A program made the position numbers and the translations under genes. 64,000 nucleotides of DNA. Origin: Stieleria mannarensis. Lineage in GTDB: Bacteria; Planctomycetota; Planctomycetia; Pirellulales; Pirellulaceae. Under the pieces are notes generated by a model. That model saw only the letters and a program-made list of their open reading frames with translations, was not told where the DNA came from and made no database searches. The stretch spans positions 62,001 to 126,000 of the forward strand of contig NZ_JACEHH010000016.1 in the NCBI RefSeq assembly GCF_014154935.1, given 5' to 3'. Within the stretch, counting starts at the first letter, position 1; every line of letters starts with the position of its first letter. Below are positions 1-8,581 of the stretch, one piece after another.

Positions 1-1
1 A

Positions 2-1516
2 GAGCCCTTCGAGCCGATTTCTCCGCCCGCGGTGGGGATCTACCTGTGTGGCCCCACGGTGTATGCCGAATCACACATCGGCCACATGGTCGGCCCCGTC
101 ATCTTTGACACCGTCAAACGCTACTTGCGCTACAGCGGCTACCAGCCGACCTGGGTGGTCAACATCACCGACGTCGACGACAAGCTGATCAACAAGAGCA
201 AGGAGCGCGATCTGCCGGTGTCCCAGATCGCCACGGAGATGACGGCCGATTACATGGCCAATCTGCGCGAGCTGGGCGTCAACCAGATCGATTACATGCC
301 GCGGGCGACCGACCACATGCCCCAGATCATCGGCTTCATCGAGCAGCTGATCGAAAAAGGTCACGCCTACGAAGTCGACGGCGACGTCTTTTTTGACGTC
401 GTTAAAGATCCCAACTATGGCCAACTTTCTAATCGCAGCGTCGATGACCAGCAGGGCGAAGGCGGCGAGGCGGCTGCGAAGAAACGTTCCTCCGGTGACT
501 TCGCGCTCTGGAAATCGGCCAAACCCGGGGAGATTTCCTGGGACAGCCCCTGGGGACGCGGCCGACCCGGTTGGCACATCGAATGCTCGGCGATGAGCCA
601 CGAAATCCTGGGCAAGACCTTCGACATCCACGGCGGTGGGTTGGACCTGATGTTCCCGCACCACGAGAACGAACTGGCCCAAAGCGGATGCTGCCACGAC
701 GCCCCGATGGTCAAGTACTGGATGCACAACGGGCTGATGCGATCCGAAGGCAAGGGAAAGCTCGGTGGCAAGGGCGACCGTGAAGAATCGGCCGAAGAGG
801 CGGCGGCGGGGAAAATCAGCCGCTCCAAGGGCGACGGCGGTTTGAGCGCCCTGATCCGACGCCACACCGGAACCCGGATCCGATTTTTCTTGCTGCGAAC
901 CCACTACCGCAGCACCATCCTGTACAGCGAAGCGGGGCTGGAAGAAGCCGGTTCGGCACTGGATGGTTTCTATCGGCTGTTCGAGCGATTCGAAGAAATC
1001 ACGGGAATCTCTTTCTATGACGACGACGGTCTGAAACCTGCCAAGACGCGTGCGGAGGGCGATTTTGATCCCGGCAAGGACGACTTGCTGAAACAGGTGC
1101 ACTCGCTGCGAGAAAAATTCATCGCCGCGATGGACGATGACTTCAACACCGGGGCGGCGATCAGCATTCTGTTCGATTGGTTGCGCCTGCTGAATCGTTA
1201 TCTGAACGAAAACACGCTCGCCGCCGGTGCGGATGCTCAATTGCCCGAGGTTGTCGCGTTGATTGCAGCGATGCGATCAATGAAAGAGCTAACCAACGTG
1301 CTGGGTTTGTTCGGCAAACCACCAGTCGCCGGCGGCGGCGATGAAGTCGCCCAAGAGTTGCTCGACAAGACGATTCACTTGTTGATCGATCTCCGCAAGG
1401 AAGCCCGGGAGCGCAAAGACTATGCGACCGGGGATGCCATCCGAAATCGTCTCGGCGAACTCGGCGTGGCACTGTTGGACAAGAAAGAAGGCACCAGCTG
1501 GGAATTGACCTCATGA
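2..1516 (+). CDS. cysS: Cysteinyl-tRNA synthetase, 5' end outside window
   Basis: Class I aminoacyl-tRNA synthetase charging tRNA-Cys in the cytoplasm. The open frame runs back to base 2 and encodes [11 protein letters not shown] before [10 protein letters not shown], which is normal CysRS sequence, so the GTG at 32 is an internal valine codon and the true start lies upstream. Visible features are the first zinc-ligand Cys in CGPTVY, the HIGH box (SHIGH, near base 74), ECSAMS and HHENE with further zinc ligands, and a KMSKS-type loop written KISRS near base 816. About 25 residues rich in G, K and E are inserted just before KISRS compared with ordinary bacterial CysRS. The stop overlaps the ruvC start as ATGA, which suggests translational coupling. 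The family assignment is secure; the effect of the insert is unknown. Confidence 0.96.
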   Translation, partial: EPFEPISPPAVGIYLCGPTVYAESHIGHMVGPVIFDTVKRYLRYSGYQPTWVVNITDVDDKLINKSKERDLPVSQIATEMTADYMANLRELGVNQIDYMPRATDHMPQIIGFIEQLIEKGHAYEVDGDVFFDVVKDPNYGQLSNRSVDDQQGEGGEAAAKKRSSGDFALWKSAKPGEISWDSPWGRGRPGWHIECSAMSHEILGKTFDIHGGGLDLMFPHHENELAQSGCCHDAPMVKYWMHNGLMRSEGKGKLGGKGDREESAEEAAAGKISRSKGDGGLSALIRRHTGTRIRFFLLRTHYRSTILYSEAGLEEAGSALDGFYRLFERFEEITGISFYDDDGLKPAKTRAEGDFDPGKDDLLKQVHSLREKFIAAMDDDFNTGAAISILFDWLRLLNRYLNENTLAAGADAQLPEVVALIAAMRSMKELTNVLGLFGKPPVAGGGDEVAQELLDKTIHLLIDLRKEARERKDYATGDAIRNRLGELGVALLDKKEGTSWELTS

Positions 1517-2070
1517 ACTCCCATGCGGCGGTCAAGTTGGGCGGTGCCGCGGCAAGTCAGACGCCGGTAAAGATTCTGGGCATTGACCCGGGGCTCAACA
1601 CCACCGGTTACGGCGTCATTCGTGTCCGTCACGGCCAATTCCAATTGATCGAAGCGGGGATCGTTCGCAGCAAGGCCAAGGCATCGATCGAATCGCGGTT
1701 GCTGGAGATCTACAGCGGCGTGGCGGAGGTCCTCGAACAGCATCAGCCTGATTTCCTGGCCCTGGAGCAATTGTTTTCCCACTACTCGCGGCCCAAGACC
1801 GCGATCTTGATGGGCCACGCCCGCGGAGTGATCTGCTTGGCCGCCGCAGCCGCCGGAGTGCCCGTGAAGAGTTTTGAACCGACGAAGGTTAAGAAGGTCA
1901 TGACGGGCAACGGCCATGCGCCCAAACACCAGATGCAATTGGCGGTGAAGTTGCAATTGAACTTGGCCGAAGTCCCCGAGCCGGCCGACGTCGCCGACGC
2001 CCTGGCGATCGCCGTCTGCGGCTTTCACCTCAGCCACAATCCGCTGTTCGCATCGCCCACCGTGGGATAG
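1513..2070 (+). CDS. ruvC: Holliday junction resolvase RuvC
   Basis: Endonuclease that cuts Holliday junctions together with RuvAB. The 185-residue product has the RNase H-like fold signature: [14 protein letters not shown] with the first catalytic Asp near residue 26, LALEQLF with the catalytic Glu, and [12 protein letters not shown] with the C-terminal acidic residues. About 18 residues precede the conserved core, so a slightly later start is possible, but the ATG overlapping the cysS stop is the natural choice. ruvA follows about 100 bp downstream. The last codons GTG GGA TAG lie inside an intergenic repeat unit (2062-2084), so the repeat supplies the stop codon. Confidence 0.95.
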   Translation: MNSHAAVKLGGAAASQTPVKILGIDPGLNTTGYGVIRVRHGQFQLIEAGIVRSKAKASIESRLLEIYSGVAEVLEQHQPDFLALEQLFSHYSRPKTAILMGHARGVICLAAAAAGVPVKSFEPTKVKKVMTGNGHAPKHQMQLAVKLQLNLAEVPEPADVADALAIAVCGFHLSHNPLFASPTVG

Positions 2071-2084
2071 GCTTCCAGCCTGTC
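2062..2084 (+). repeat. R4 repeat unit (GTGGGATAGGCTTCCAGCC type)
   Basis: GTGGGATAGGCTTCCAGCC followed by TGTC. The same 23 bases occur at 21634-21656 and inverted at 21830-21852. The core AGGCT-TCC-AGCCT can form a small hairpin. The unit covers the last two codons and the stop of ruvC. Confidence 0.85.
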
Positions 2085-2168
2085 GTTTCATCATCATCCG
2101 CACTCGCGCCAAGGCGACCCTTGGGGACGAGTGTGCTATTCCGTTTCCCCATACCAATTGCATTACCC

Positions 2169-2798
2169 GTGATTCTGAACATCGCCGGAAAGCTGACGCA
2201 GGTGACCGAGTCGTCGATCGCGATTGAGTCCTCGCCGTTCGAATACGAGGTTTTGGTCGGCGACTACACGCGCCGGCAACTGCAATCCAAAGTCGGCCAA
2301 TCGATCCGCTTGCACACGATGGATTACATCGAAGGCAACGCGCAGGGAGGCGGTCGGTTGACGCCGCGGTTGGTCGGATTTGCGACCGAGCCGGAGCGGC
2401 AGTTCTTTGACCTGTTTTGCAGCGTGGACGGCGTCGGCGTGAAAAAGGCGCTCCGCGCGATGGTCCGTCCGGTCAAAGAGTTGGCGGTGATGATCGAACA
2501 GCAAGACGCCAAGGGGTTGTCGGCACTGCCGGGGATCGGACCGGCGACGAGCGAACGGATCATTGCCAAACTGCGACGCAAGATGCCGCGGTTTGCGTTG
2601 ATGGTCGACCAGGCCGGCCCGGCCGGCGAGACGGATTCGGAAAGCAATCAAGTCGTCAGCGAAACCTTCGACGCGTTGATCACGCTGGGACACGCCGAGG
2701 CCGAAGCGCGGCGATTGATCGACGAAGCCTTGGCAACGAAGAAGAAGTTCAAAGACACCGAAGCATTGCTGACGGCGATCTATCAAAAGTCGGTTTGA
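2169..2798 (+). CDS. ruvA: Holliday junction DNA helicase subunit RuvA
   Basis: Tetrameric junction-binding subunit that loads the RuvB motor. From GTG 2169 the product is 209 residues and begins [12 protein letters not shown], which matches the usual RuvA N-terminus (OB-fold strand, GKL). An upstream TTG at 2121 would add 16 residues of unrelated sequence and is not chosen. Domain order is an N-terminal OB fold, tandem helix-hairpin-helix motifs ([13 protein letters not shown] and [16 protein letters not shown]), and a C-terminal three-helix domain ([17 protein letters not shown]). ruvB is not in the window. The ruvC-ruvA order is common in bacteria. Confidence 0.92.
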   Translation: MILNIAGKLTQVTESSIAIESSPFEYEVLVGDYTRRQLQSKVGQSIRLHTMDYIEGNAQGGGRLTPRLVGFATEPERQFFDLFCSVDGVGVKKALRAMVRPVKELAVMIEQQDAKGLSALPGIGPATSERIIAKLRRKMPRFALMVDQAGPAGETDSESNQVVSETFDALITLGHAEAEARRLIDEALATKKKFKDTEALLTAIYQKSV

Positions 2799-2829
2799 CG
2801 CCCGGTTTTTCCACTCTTGATGGGGATCA

Positions 2830-2916
2830 GGTAAGAAGATTTTGGAGGTAAGAAGATGATGCGATGCATCTCTCATTCGATTCGGCCAATTTTCTTACCC
2901 CAATAATCTTCCTACC
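2830..2916. repeat. R8-like repeat: paired direct units in inverted arrangement
   Basis: GGTAAGAAGAT occurs twice, 17 bp apart (2830 and 2847). On the right the related units AATTTTCTTACC and AATCTTCCTACC occur in inverted orientation (2888-2916). The layout of two direct units facing two inverted units is the same as in the GGCAGAATGAT elements near 25.4 and 29.6 kb. A further GCAGAATGAT lies at about 2966. No gene is seen in the rest of 2799-3046. Confidence 0.65.
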
Positions 2917-3046
2917 ACTCCGCCCGAGCATGGTGTCCGGCCAATCGGTAAGAGGCAGCAAGGGAGCAGAATGATTCGAGGCGAAATGATTGAGTCAATG
3001 TTGGGTAACGCCACTCAGCTGATCTCGCCATCCGCCGGAGGGTGCG

Positions 3047-4636
3047 CTATTTCGCGACTTCGGTGAACGTCGTTTCGCGCAGTGCGGTGACTTTGATTTC
3101 ACCGGGGTACAGCAGTTCGCGTTCGAAGGCTTTGGCGATTTCATGACAGACGACGGCGGCTTGTTCATCACTGGTGGTCGTGCTGTCGATGATCACACGT
3201 AGCTCGCGACCGGCGCTGATCGCATAGGCTTCGCGGACGCCGTCAAACCGCCGGGCGATGGATTCCAATTCTTCCATCCGTTTGATGTAGCGTTCCAACG
3301 ACTCGCGACGCGCCCCGGGGCGGCTGGCGCTGCAGGCGTCGGCGGTCGCGACGACCATGGTGTAGGGGTGTTCGACCACGATCTCGTCGTGATGGCCGAG
3401 CGCCGCGTGAACGACTTCGGCACATTCGCTGTGCCGACGCAGCAGGTCGGCGCCGATCTTCGGGTGACCGCCTTCGAGTTCGTGATCGGCGGCTTTTCCG
3501 ATGTCGTGCAGCAATCCACAGCGGCGGGCCAGGTCGCCGCGCATCCCCAGCATCTCGGCGATCATCCCGGACAGAAACGCGACTTCGATACTGTGTCGCA
3601 GCACGTTTTGGCTGTAGGAGGTGCGAAAGTGCAGCCGGCCGAGCATCTCGATCAATCGATCGCTCAGCCCCGGCACGTCGACTTCATCGGCCGCCTCGCG
3701 ACCTTTCTGCATGACCAGTTGGTTGATCTCCTTTTTCGTTTCCTCGACGACCTCTTCGATTTTCGAGGGGTGGATGCGCCCGTCGGCGATCAGACTGGTC
3801 AGGGCGCGTCGGGCGATCTCGCGGCGAACCGGATCGAACCCGCTGACGATCACCACGCCGGGCGTGTCGTCGATGATCACGTCGATGCCGGTGGCTTTTT
3901 CAAACGCCCGGATGTTGCGTCCTTCGCGACCGATGATCCGGCCCTTCATGTCGTCGGTCGGGACGTCGACGGTGCTGGTGGTGGAATCGGCGGTGAATGC
4001 CGAGGCGTAGCGTTGGATCGCGGTGAGCAGCATTTCGCGGCTCTGCTGCTTGATCGTCTCGTTGATCTGCTTCTTTTTCTTCAGCAGCAGCTTTCCGCGT
4101 TCGTGTTCCAATTCGTCATCGAGCGCCTTCATCAGTTGCTCGGCCGCTTCGGCACGCGTCATCCCGGAGACCGCTTCGAGCACCTTTTTTTGTTTGCGTT
4201 CCAGCTCATTCAGCTCGTCGCGCTGTTGAGTCAGCGATTTCAGCCCGGCGTCCAGGCGTTGTTGGCTGTTTTCCAGGCCGCGTTGCTGCTTACGCAAGTC
4301 GGCTTCCTGGTTATCCAGCTGTTCGGCTCGGCGATCGAGGATCTGTTCGCGGCTGAGTTGCAGACGCCGCGATTCGGCCAACTCCGCCTCGCCTTTGGAT
4401 TTGATCTCCAGCGCCTCCTCTTTGGCTTCCAACAGGATCTGCGTCCGCAGCGCTTCGGCCTCGCGGTTCGCCTCGTCCATCAACTTGTCGGCTTTTTCCG
4501 CCAGACGGATCTTGTAGGCGGCCGCTTTCCAGCGTTGATAGCCCATCATCAACACCGCACCGGCGAGGACTCCGGCGAGTGAATAGAGAAAAAAGACTTC
4601 GTCGAGAAACGATGCGAGGGGAAGGGGGTTAGGCAA
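3047..4636 (-). CDS. rny: Ribonuclease Y
   Basis: Membrane-anchored endoribonuclease that initiates mRNA decay. The 529-residue product has an N-terminal membrane segment (about residues 14-34, [18 protein letters not shown]), a long charged coiled coil (about 35-190) rich in E, K, R and Q, a KH domain ([19 protein letters not shown] near residue 233) and an HD domain (LLHDIGKA near residue 376, with the earlier [10 protein letters not shown] helix). Length and order are typical of the family. The start is TTG at 4636; a later start would remove the membrane anchor. It is transcribed convergently with ruvA. Confidence 0.95.
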   Translation of the reverse strand: MPNPLPLASFLDEVFFLYSLAGVLAGAVLMMGYQRWKAAAYKIRLAEKADKLMDEANREAEALRTQILLEAKEEALEIKSKGEAELAESRRLQLSREQILDRRAEQLDNQEADLRKQQRGLENSQQRLDAGLKSLTQQRDELNELERKQKKVLEAVSGMTRAEAAEQLMKALDDELEHERGKLLLKKKKQINETIKQQSREMLLTAIQRYASAFTADSTTSTVDVPTDDMKGRIIGREGRNIRAFEKATGIDVIIDDTPGVVIVSGFDPVRREIARRALTSLIADGRIHPSKIEEVVEETKKEINQLVMQKGREAADEVDVPGLSDRLIEMLGRLHFRTSYSQNVLRHSIEVAFLSGMIAEMLGMRGDLARRCGLLHDIGKAADHELEGGHPKIGADLLRRHSECAEVVHAALGHHDEIVVEHPYTMVVATADACSASRPGARRESLERYIKRMEELESIARRFDGVREAYAISAGRELRVIIDSTTTSDEQAAVVCHEIAKAFERELLYPGEIKVTALRETTFTEVAK

Positions 4637-4864
4637 GGGAGGCTCGAATGGCGTATGTAACTGCGCAGCCGCGCTCAGATGGATGCAATAGACCGGTAGA
4701 CTAGGGGAATGCGGCAGGTAAAACCTCGCCGATCATTCGAGGAAGATCCTACCAAATTTCCCTTCGCCGTGGGTGGTTGGCTGGGCAACCGTCGCGGGTG
4801 GAATGGCCGGGCGTCGGCTCACGAAGCCCGTGTCATTCGTGCCTCCCCGCCTTTCCGCTCGGTT

Positions 4865-4925
4865 GTGGACGACGCGAGGAGTCCTTCGCAGCCGGCAATC
4901 CGAATCGACTCGTCGCCTCGTCCAC
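4865..4925. repeat. R2 inverted-pair repeat (GTGGACGA type)
   Basis: GTGGACGACGCGAGGAGTCC on the left faces GACTCGTCGCCTCGTCCAC on the right, with about 20 bp between. A nearly identical element lies at 46758-46823 and a related one inside 21669-21790. The surrounding spacer between the divergent rny and tilS genes (4637-4974) shows no convincing gene; the 82-codon frame at 4709-4957 is repeat sequence. Confidence 0.85.
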
Positions 4926-4974
4926 GACCTGAAAATCAAGCTGCCGCGGAATACTAGTTTTTTTACGCGTTTCG

Positions 4975-6018
4975 ATGACAAATCCGAGTCCCTGGCAAGA
5001 GTTCTGCGACGCGATCGAATCGGCATGGCCGGTGTCGCGATACCGTGACGTCGGCGTCGTGGTCGGCTGCAGCGGGGGCGCCGATAGCGTCGCGCTGCTA
5101 CGGTGTCTCGCCGAAGCCACACGTCCGCGGGCAGGCACCACGCCGCCGTCGGGGTTCCTCGTCGTGGCTCATTTCAACCACCGGTTCCGCGGCGAGGCCT
5201 CCGATGGGGATGCCGAATTCGTCCGGCGATTGGCCGATCAGCTCGGACTGGCTGTCCAGATCGAGTGTGGCGATGCGACGGCGCGAGACGAGGATTCGGC
5301 GCGGAATCACCGCCGTGCATTCTTTCGCAAAGTGTTGGGCCAGTACGGCGCCCGCTACTTGGCCCTGGGGCATTCTCGCGACGACAATGTCGAAACGGTG
5401 TTGTACCGGATGATGCGCGGCACCGGGCCGCTGGGGATGGCCGGGGTCGCGCCCTTTCGTCCGTTCAGCGAGGATCTCGCTGACAGCGATTTTGTGATCG
5501 CGCGACCGATGCTGGCCCTCGGTCGCGACCAGATTCGAGGCGCGCTGCGGTCGATCGGTGCAACTTGGCGGGAGGACGCGTCGAATCAATCCAACACCTA
5601 TCGTCGCAATTGGATCCGCAACGAACTGTTGCCCGCGATGGAAACGCAGTTCCCCCACGCCGCGACGGCGATCGCCCACGCGATCGAAGGCCAACGGCAA
5701 TGGATGGACGCCTTGCAACCGGTGATTGATCGCTGGATCGAAGACCATCAGGTCCGTGAAGTCCCGCTGACGCTGCGGCGGCTGGACGGGGACGTCGCCG
5801 CATCGCCGGCCGAGCAAGCGGTTGCGATCGAGGCCCTGCGGCGTTGTTGGCACCGCGCCGGTTGGCCGCTGCGTGACATGGGACGCCACCACTGGACGCG
5901 GGTCGTCGCGATGCTCCGCGGCGATGGCCCCGACGCGCTGACCTTGCCCGGCGCCGTCGACGTGCGACGGGATCAGGAAGCGGTTGTCTTCGTCCGTCGC
6001 GACCCCGTATTTCCGTAG
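4975..6018 (+). CDS. tilS: tRNA(Ile)-lysidine synthase
   Basis: ATP-dependent enzyme that modifies C34 of the CAU-anticodon tRNA-Ile to lysidine so that it reads AUA. The PP-loop motif SGGADS sits at residues 33-38. Downstream are HFNHRFRGEASDGDAEFV, the NHRRAFF segment and GHSRDDNVETVLYRMMRGTG, all typical of the TilS N-terminal domain. The C-terminal part (about residues 225-347) is shorter and less conserved. The ATG at 4975 begins the conserved frame. The stop codon TAG (6016-6018) falls inside repeat R1, whose unit begins at 6015. rny lies upstream on the other strand. Confidence 0.93.
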   Translation: MTNPSPWQEFCDAIESAWPVSRYRDVGVVVGCSGGADSVALLRCLAEATRPRAGTTPPSGFLVVAHFNHRFRGEASDGDAEFVRRLADQLGLAVQIECGDATARDEDSARNHRRAFFRKVLGQYGARYLALGHSRDDNVETVLYRMMRGTGPLGMAGVAPFRPFSEDLADSDFVIARPMLALGRDQIRGALRSIGATWREDASNQSNTYRRNWIRNELLPAMETQFPHAATAIAHAIEGQRQWMDALQPVIDRWIEDHQVREVPLTLRRLDGDVAASPAEQAVAIEALRRCWHRAGWPLRDMGRHHWTRVVAMLRGDGPDALTLPGAVDVRRDQEAVVFVRRDPVFP

Positions 6019-6085
6019 CGGAACTCGCCAAGAGTTTCGGCCGACCCTGCGGTCGCGTGGCGAAAGCCTTGGCGGCTTCCGCTAC
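6015..6085. repeat. R1 inverted-pair REPIN-like repeat (GTAGCGGAA type)
   Basis: The left 25-base unit (6015-6039) starts GTAGCGGAACTCGCCAAGAG; the right unit (6061-6085) is inverted and reads, as its complement, GTAGCGGAAGCCGCCAAGGC. The two differ only at four positions that pair with each other: stem GAACTC/GAGTTTC in one and GAAGCC/GGCTTTC in the other, both around the loop GCCAA. A 21-bp spacer separates them. The GTAG head and mini-hairpin resemble REP sequences. Confidence 0.85.
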
Positions 6086-6165
6086 GATCCACATCTACCG
6101 TCTTTCGCAGTTAGACTGTGGAACGCATCGCTAATGTCATCACCCCAACTAAACCTTATTTCTTA

Positions 6166-8271
6166 ATGAAGACAAAACTCTTGCTGTCGTGGCTGATCTT
6201 TGCCGTGACGTTCACGCCGGCGATCGCCGACGAAACGACCAACGCAGACGTCGTGATCTACGGAGGGACGTCGGCGGCGGTGACCGCGGCCGTGCAGGTC
6301 AAACAGATGGGCAAGTCGGTGGTGATCGTCTGCCCCGACGAACACCTGGGCGGTCTTTCCAGCGGCGGTCTGGGATGGACCGACACCGGCAAGAAAGAGG
6401 TGATCGGCGGACTGGCACGCGACTTCTATCACCGAGTCTATCTGGAATACCAAAAGCCGGAATCATGGCAGTGGCAGACCCGCGACAGCTATGGCAACAA
6501 GGGGCAAGGCAATCGGGCGATCGACGGTGAAAACCGGACCCAATGGATCTTTGAACCCCACGTCGCCGAGAAGGTGTTCGAAGACTACATCGCCCAATAC
6601 GCGATCCCGGTTCATCGCGACCACTGGCTCGATCGCCAATCCGGCGTCGAAGTGGTCGATGGACGGATCGTGTCGATTCGCATGCTCGGCGGCCAAACCT
6701 ACCGGGCCAAGGTGTTTCTGGATGCCACCTATGAAGGCGATTTGCTGGCCGCCGCCGGTGTGCCCTACCACGTCGGGCGTGAGTCGGTGGCGCAATACGG
6801 CGAGAATTGGAACGGCGTGCAAACCGGTGTGTTGCACCATCAGCATCACTTCGGCAATCTGCCGCCGATCAGCCCCTACAAAATCCCCGGTGATGCAAGC
6901 AGCGGCGTCCTGCCGCGAATCAGCAGCGATCCGCCCGGGGAAAAAGGTTCGGGCGATCATCGCGTCCAGGCCTATTGTTTTCGAATGTGCTTGACCGATC
7001 ACCCGGACAACCGCGTCCCGTTCGCCAAGCCCGAGGGGTATGACCCGTCACAGTACGAGTTGCTCGCACGGATCTATCAAGCCGGTTGGAGAGACACGTT
7101 CCGCAAATTCGACCCGATCCCCAATCGTAAGACGGATACGAACAACCACGGGCCGATGAGCACGGATAACGTCGGGTTCAATTACGACTATCCCGAAGCC
7201 TCCTACGAGCGCCGCCGCGAGATCATTCGCGAACATGAAACGTATCAAAAAGGCTGGCTGTACTTTCACACCACCGACCCGCGGGTTCCCGACGAGATTC
7301 GTACGGCGATGCAATCGTGGGGTTTGGCGGCGGATGAATTCACCGACAACGGGAACTGGCCACACCAGATCTACGTTCGCGAAGCGCGTCGCATGATCGG
7401 CAAGTACGTGATGACGGAGAACGAGCTTCAAAAGCGCCGGCCGACCCCAAAGTCGGTCGGAATGGGATCCTATTCGATCGATTCGCACAATGTTCAGCGC
7501 TACATCACACCCGAGGGATACGTCCAAAACGAAGGTGACATCGGCGTGTCGACCGGAGGCCCCTATCAAATCTCGTATGATTCCCTGGTCCCGAAACAAT
7601 CCGATTGCACAAACTTGCTGGTTCCGGTTTGCGTGTCCAGTTCGCACATCGCGTTCGGTTCGATTCGGATGGAACCGGTCTTCATGATCCTGGGGCAAAG
7701 CGCCGCGACGGCGGCCGTGCTGGCGATCGAGGCTGGTTCGGCCGTTCAGGATGTTTCTTATGATGACTTGAGAGCACGGCTGGAGGCCGATGGGCAGGTG
7801 CTGCAGCACGAGGGCGGCGGAGGCAGCGGCGCGGCACTCCGCCCGGGCGATTTTGCTGGGATCGTGTTGGACAACGTTGCCGCAAAACTGGACGGTTCAT
7901 GGCAGCCCAGCCAAGCCAATCATCCGCATTTTTTGGCCGGCTACCTGCACGACGGCAACGCCAACAAGGGGCAGTCGACGGCAACGTTCGAAGTCGCGTT
8001 GGACGCCGGGACGTACGATGTTCAGATCGCGTATCCTGTCAATAACAACCGCGCGAGCAATGTCCCCGTCCAGATTGTCCATGCCGACGGGGAGGAATTG
8101 GTCAAGTTAAATCAACGCAATAAACCGACGGTCGAGGGCACCTTCACCTCGCTGGGCCGCTACCGTTTTGACGCCGGCACCCCGGCCCGCATCGTGATTA
8201 CAAATCAAGCCACCGATGGTTACGTGATCATCGATGCCGTGCGATTGGTGCCGGTGAAGGAAGGCGAGTGA
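6166..8271 (+). CDS. Exported FAD-dependent oxidoreductase with C-terminal golvesin-like domain
   Basis: The product is 701 residues from ATG 6166. This start gives a signal peptide (MKTKLLLSWLIFAVTFTPAIA, cleavage near ADE); an upstream GTG at 6118 would bury it. A Rossmann-type dinucleotide motif follows (ADVVIYGGTSAAVTAAVQ, residues 27-44), then GGLSSGGLGWTDTG, typical of the PF12831-type FAD-dependent oxidoreductases common in planctomycetes. The last 130 or so residues (FEVALDAGTYDVQIAYPVN onward, ending YVIIDAVRLVPV) look like a beta-sandwich golvesin/carbohydrate-binding-like domain. The substrate is unknown; exported paralogues are often found among planctomycete glycan-degradation genes, but no such genes adjoin it here. 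Confidence 0.8.
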   Translation: MKTKLLLSWLIFAVTFTPAIADETTNADVVIYGGTSAAVTAAVQVKQMGKSVVIVCPDEHLGGLSSGGLGWTDTGKKEVIGGLARDFYHRVYLEYQKPESWQWQTRDSYGNKGQGNRAIDGENRTQWIFEPHVAEKVFEDYIAQYAIPVHRDHWLDRQSGVEVVDGRIVSIRMLGGQTYRAKVFLDATYEGDLLAAAGVPYHVGRESVAQYGENWNGVQTGVLHHQHHFGNLPPISPYKIPGDASSGVLPRISSDPPGEKGSGDHRVQAYCFRMCLTDHPDNRVPFAKPEGYDPSQYELLARIYQAGWRDTFRKFDPIPNRKTDTNNHGPMSTDNVGFNYDYPEASYERRREIIREHETYQKGWLYFHTTDPRVPDEIRTAMQSWGLAADEFTDNGNWPHQIYVREARRMIGKYVMTENELQKRRPTPKSVGMGSYSIDSHNVQRYITPEGYVQNEGDIGVSTGGPYQISYDSLVPKQSDCTNLLVPVCVSSSHIAFGSIRMEPVFMILGQSAATAAVLAIEAGSAVQDVSYDDLRARLEADGQVLQHEGGGGSGAALRPGDFAGIVLDNVAAKLDGSWQPSQANHPHFLAGYLHDGNANKGQSTATFEVALDAGTYDVQIAYPVNNNRASNVPVQIVHADGEELVKLNQRNKPTVEGTFTSLGRYRFDAGTPARIVITNQATDGYVIIDAVRLVPVKEGE

Positions 8272-8314
8272 CCGTTGTTAGCCCAGAAGGCTGTTTCACT
8301 ATGCTGCGGAATTC

Positions 8315-8503
8315 ATCCCGCAGCACTTGCCCAAAGGGCATGCACATCCATAGCCTGGGGTTACGCCCGGATTCGCTGAGGCTCATCCGGTCTTACCCCA
8401 GGCTAAGTTGTAGATCGCCGTTGGCGAACCGAGCACAGTGATCTTTGATGACGCACGGAACAAAAGCAACTGAACCCATCAATAATGCAATCGACGTCCC
8501 GAG
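8315..8503. repeat. R10 long dispersed repeat, copy 1
   Basis: About 190 bp including GCCCAAAGGGCATGCACATC, GGTTACGCCCGGATTCGCTG and CATCGCCGTTGGCGAACCGA-like segments. It is closely matched, in inverted orientation, by 63187-63520. It fills most of the 8272-8581 spacer; no credible gene is seen. A short frame reading MTHGTKATEPINNAIDV (from 8448) has a counterpart in the other copy. Confidence 0.85.
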
Positions 8504-8548
8504 GGAGGGTGGCATTACTTGTTTGATGGCTTCACGTTTCAGACGCGA

Positions 8549-8564
8549 CGGCCCGGAAGGGCCG
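8549..8564. other. GC-rich hairpin between convergent genes
   Basis: CGGCCC-GGAA-GGGCCG forms a perfect 6-bp stem with a GGAA loop about 18 bp past the stop of the antiporter gene on the minus strand. There is no T-run, so it is not a canonical intrinsic terminator. Confidence 0.5.
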
Positions 8565-8581
8565 GCGTACCCGGTGGGGGC

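Noticed and set aside
32-34. GTG at 32 as the cysS start
   Set aside because: The frame continues upstream to base 2 with typical CysRS residues, and this codon is an internal valine preceding GIYLCGP.
71-1240. 389-codon minus-strand frame opposite cysS
   Set aside because: Shadow of cysS.
3368-4582. 404-codon plus-strand frame opposite rny
   Set aside because: Low-complexity F/Q/L-rich translation with no family resemblance; the rny coding frame on the minus strand is clear.
4709-4957. Small gene between rny and tilS
   Set aside because: It is mostly translated R2 repeat and has no recognisable protein features.
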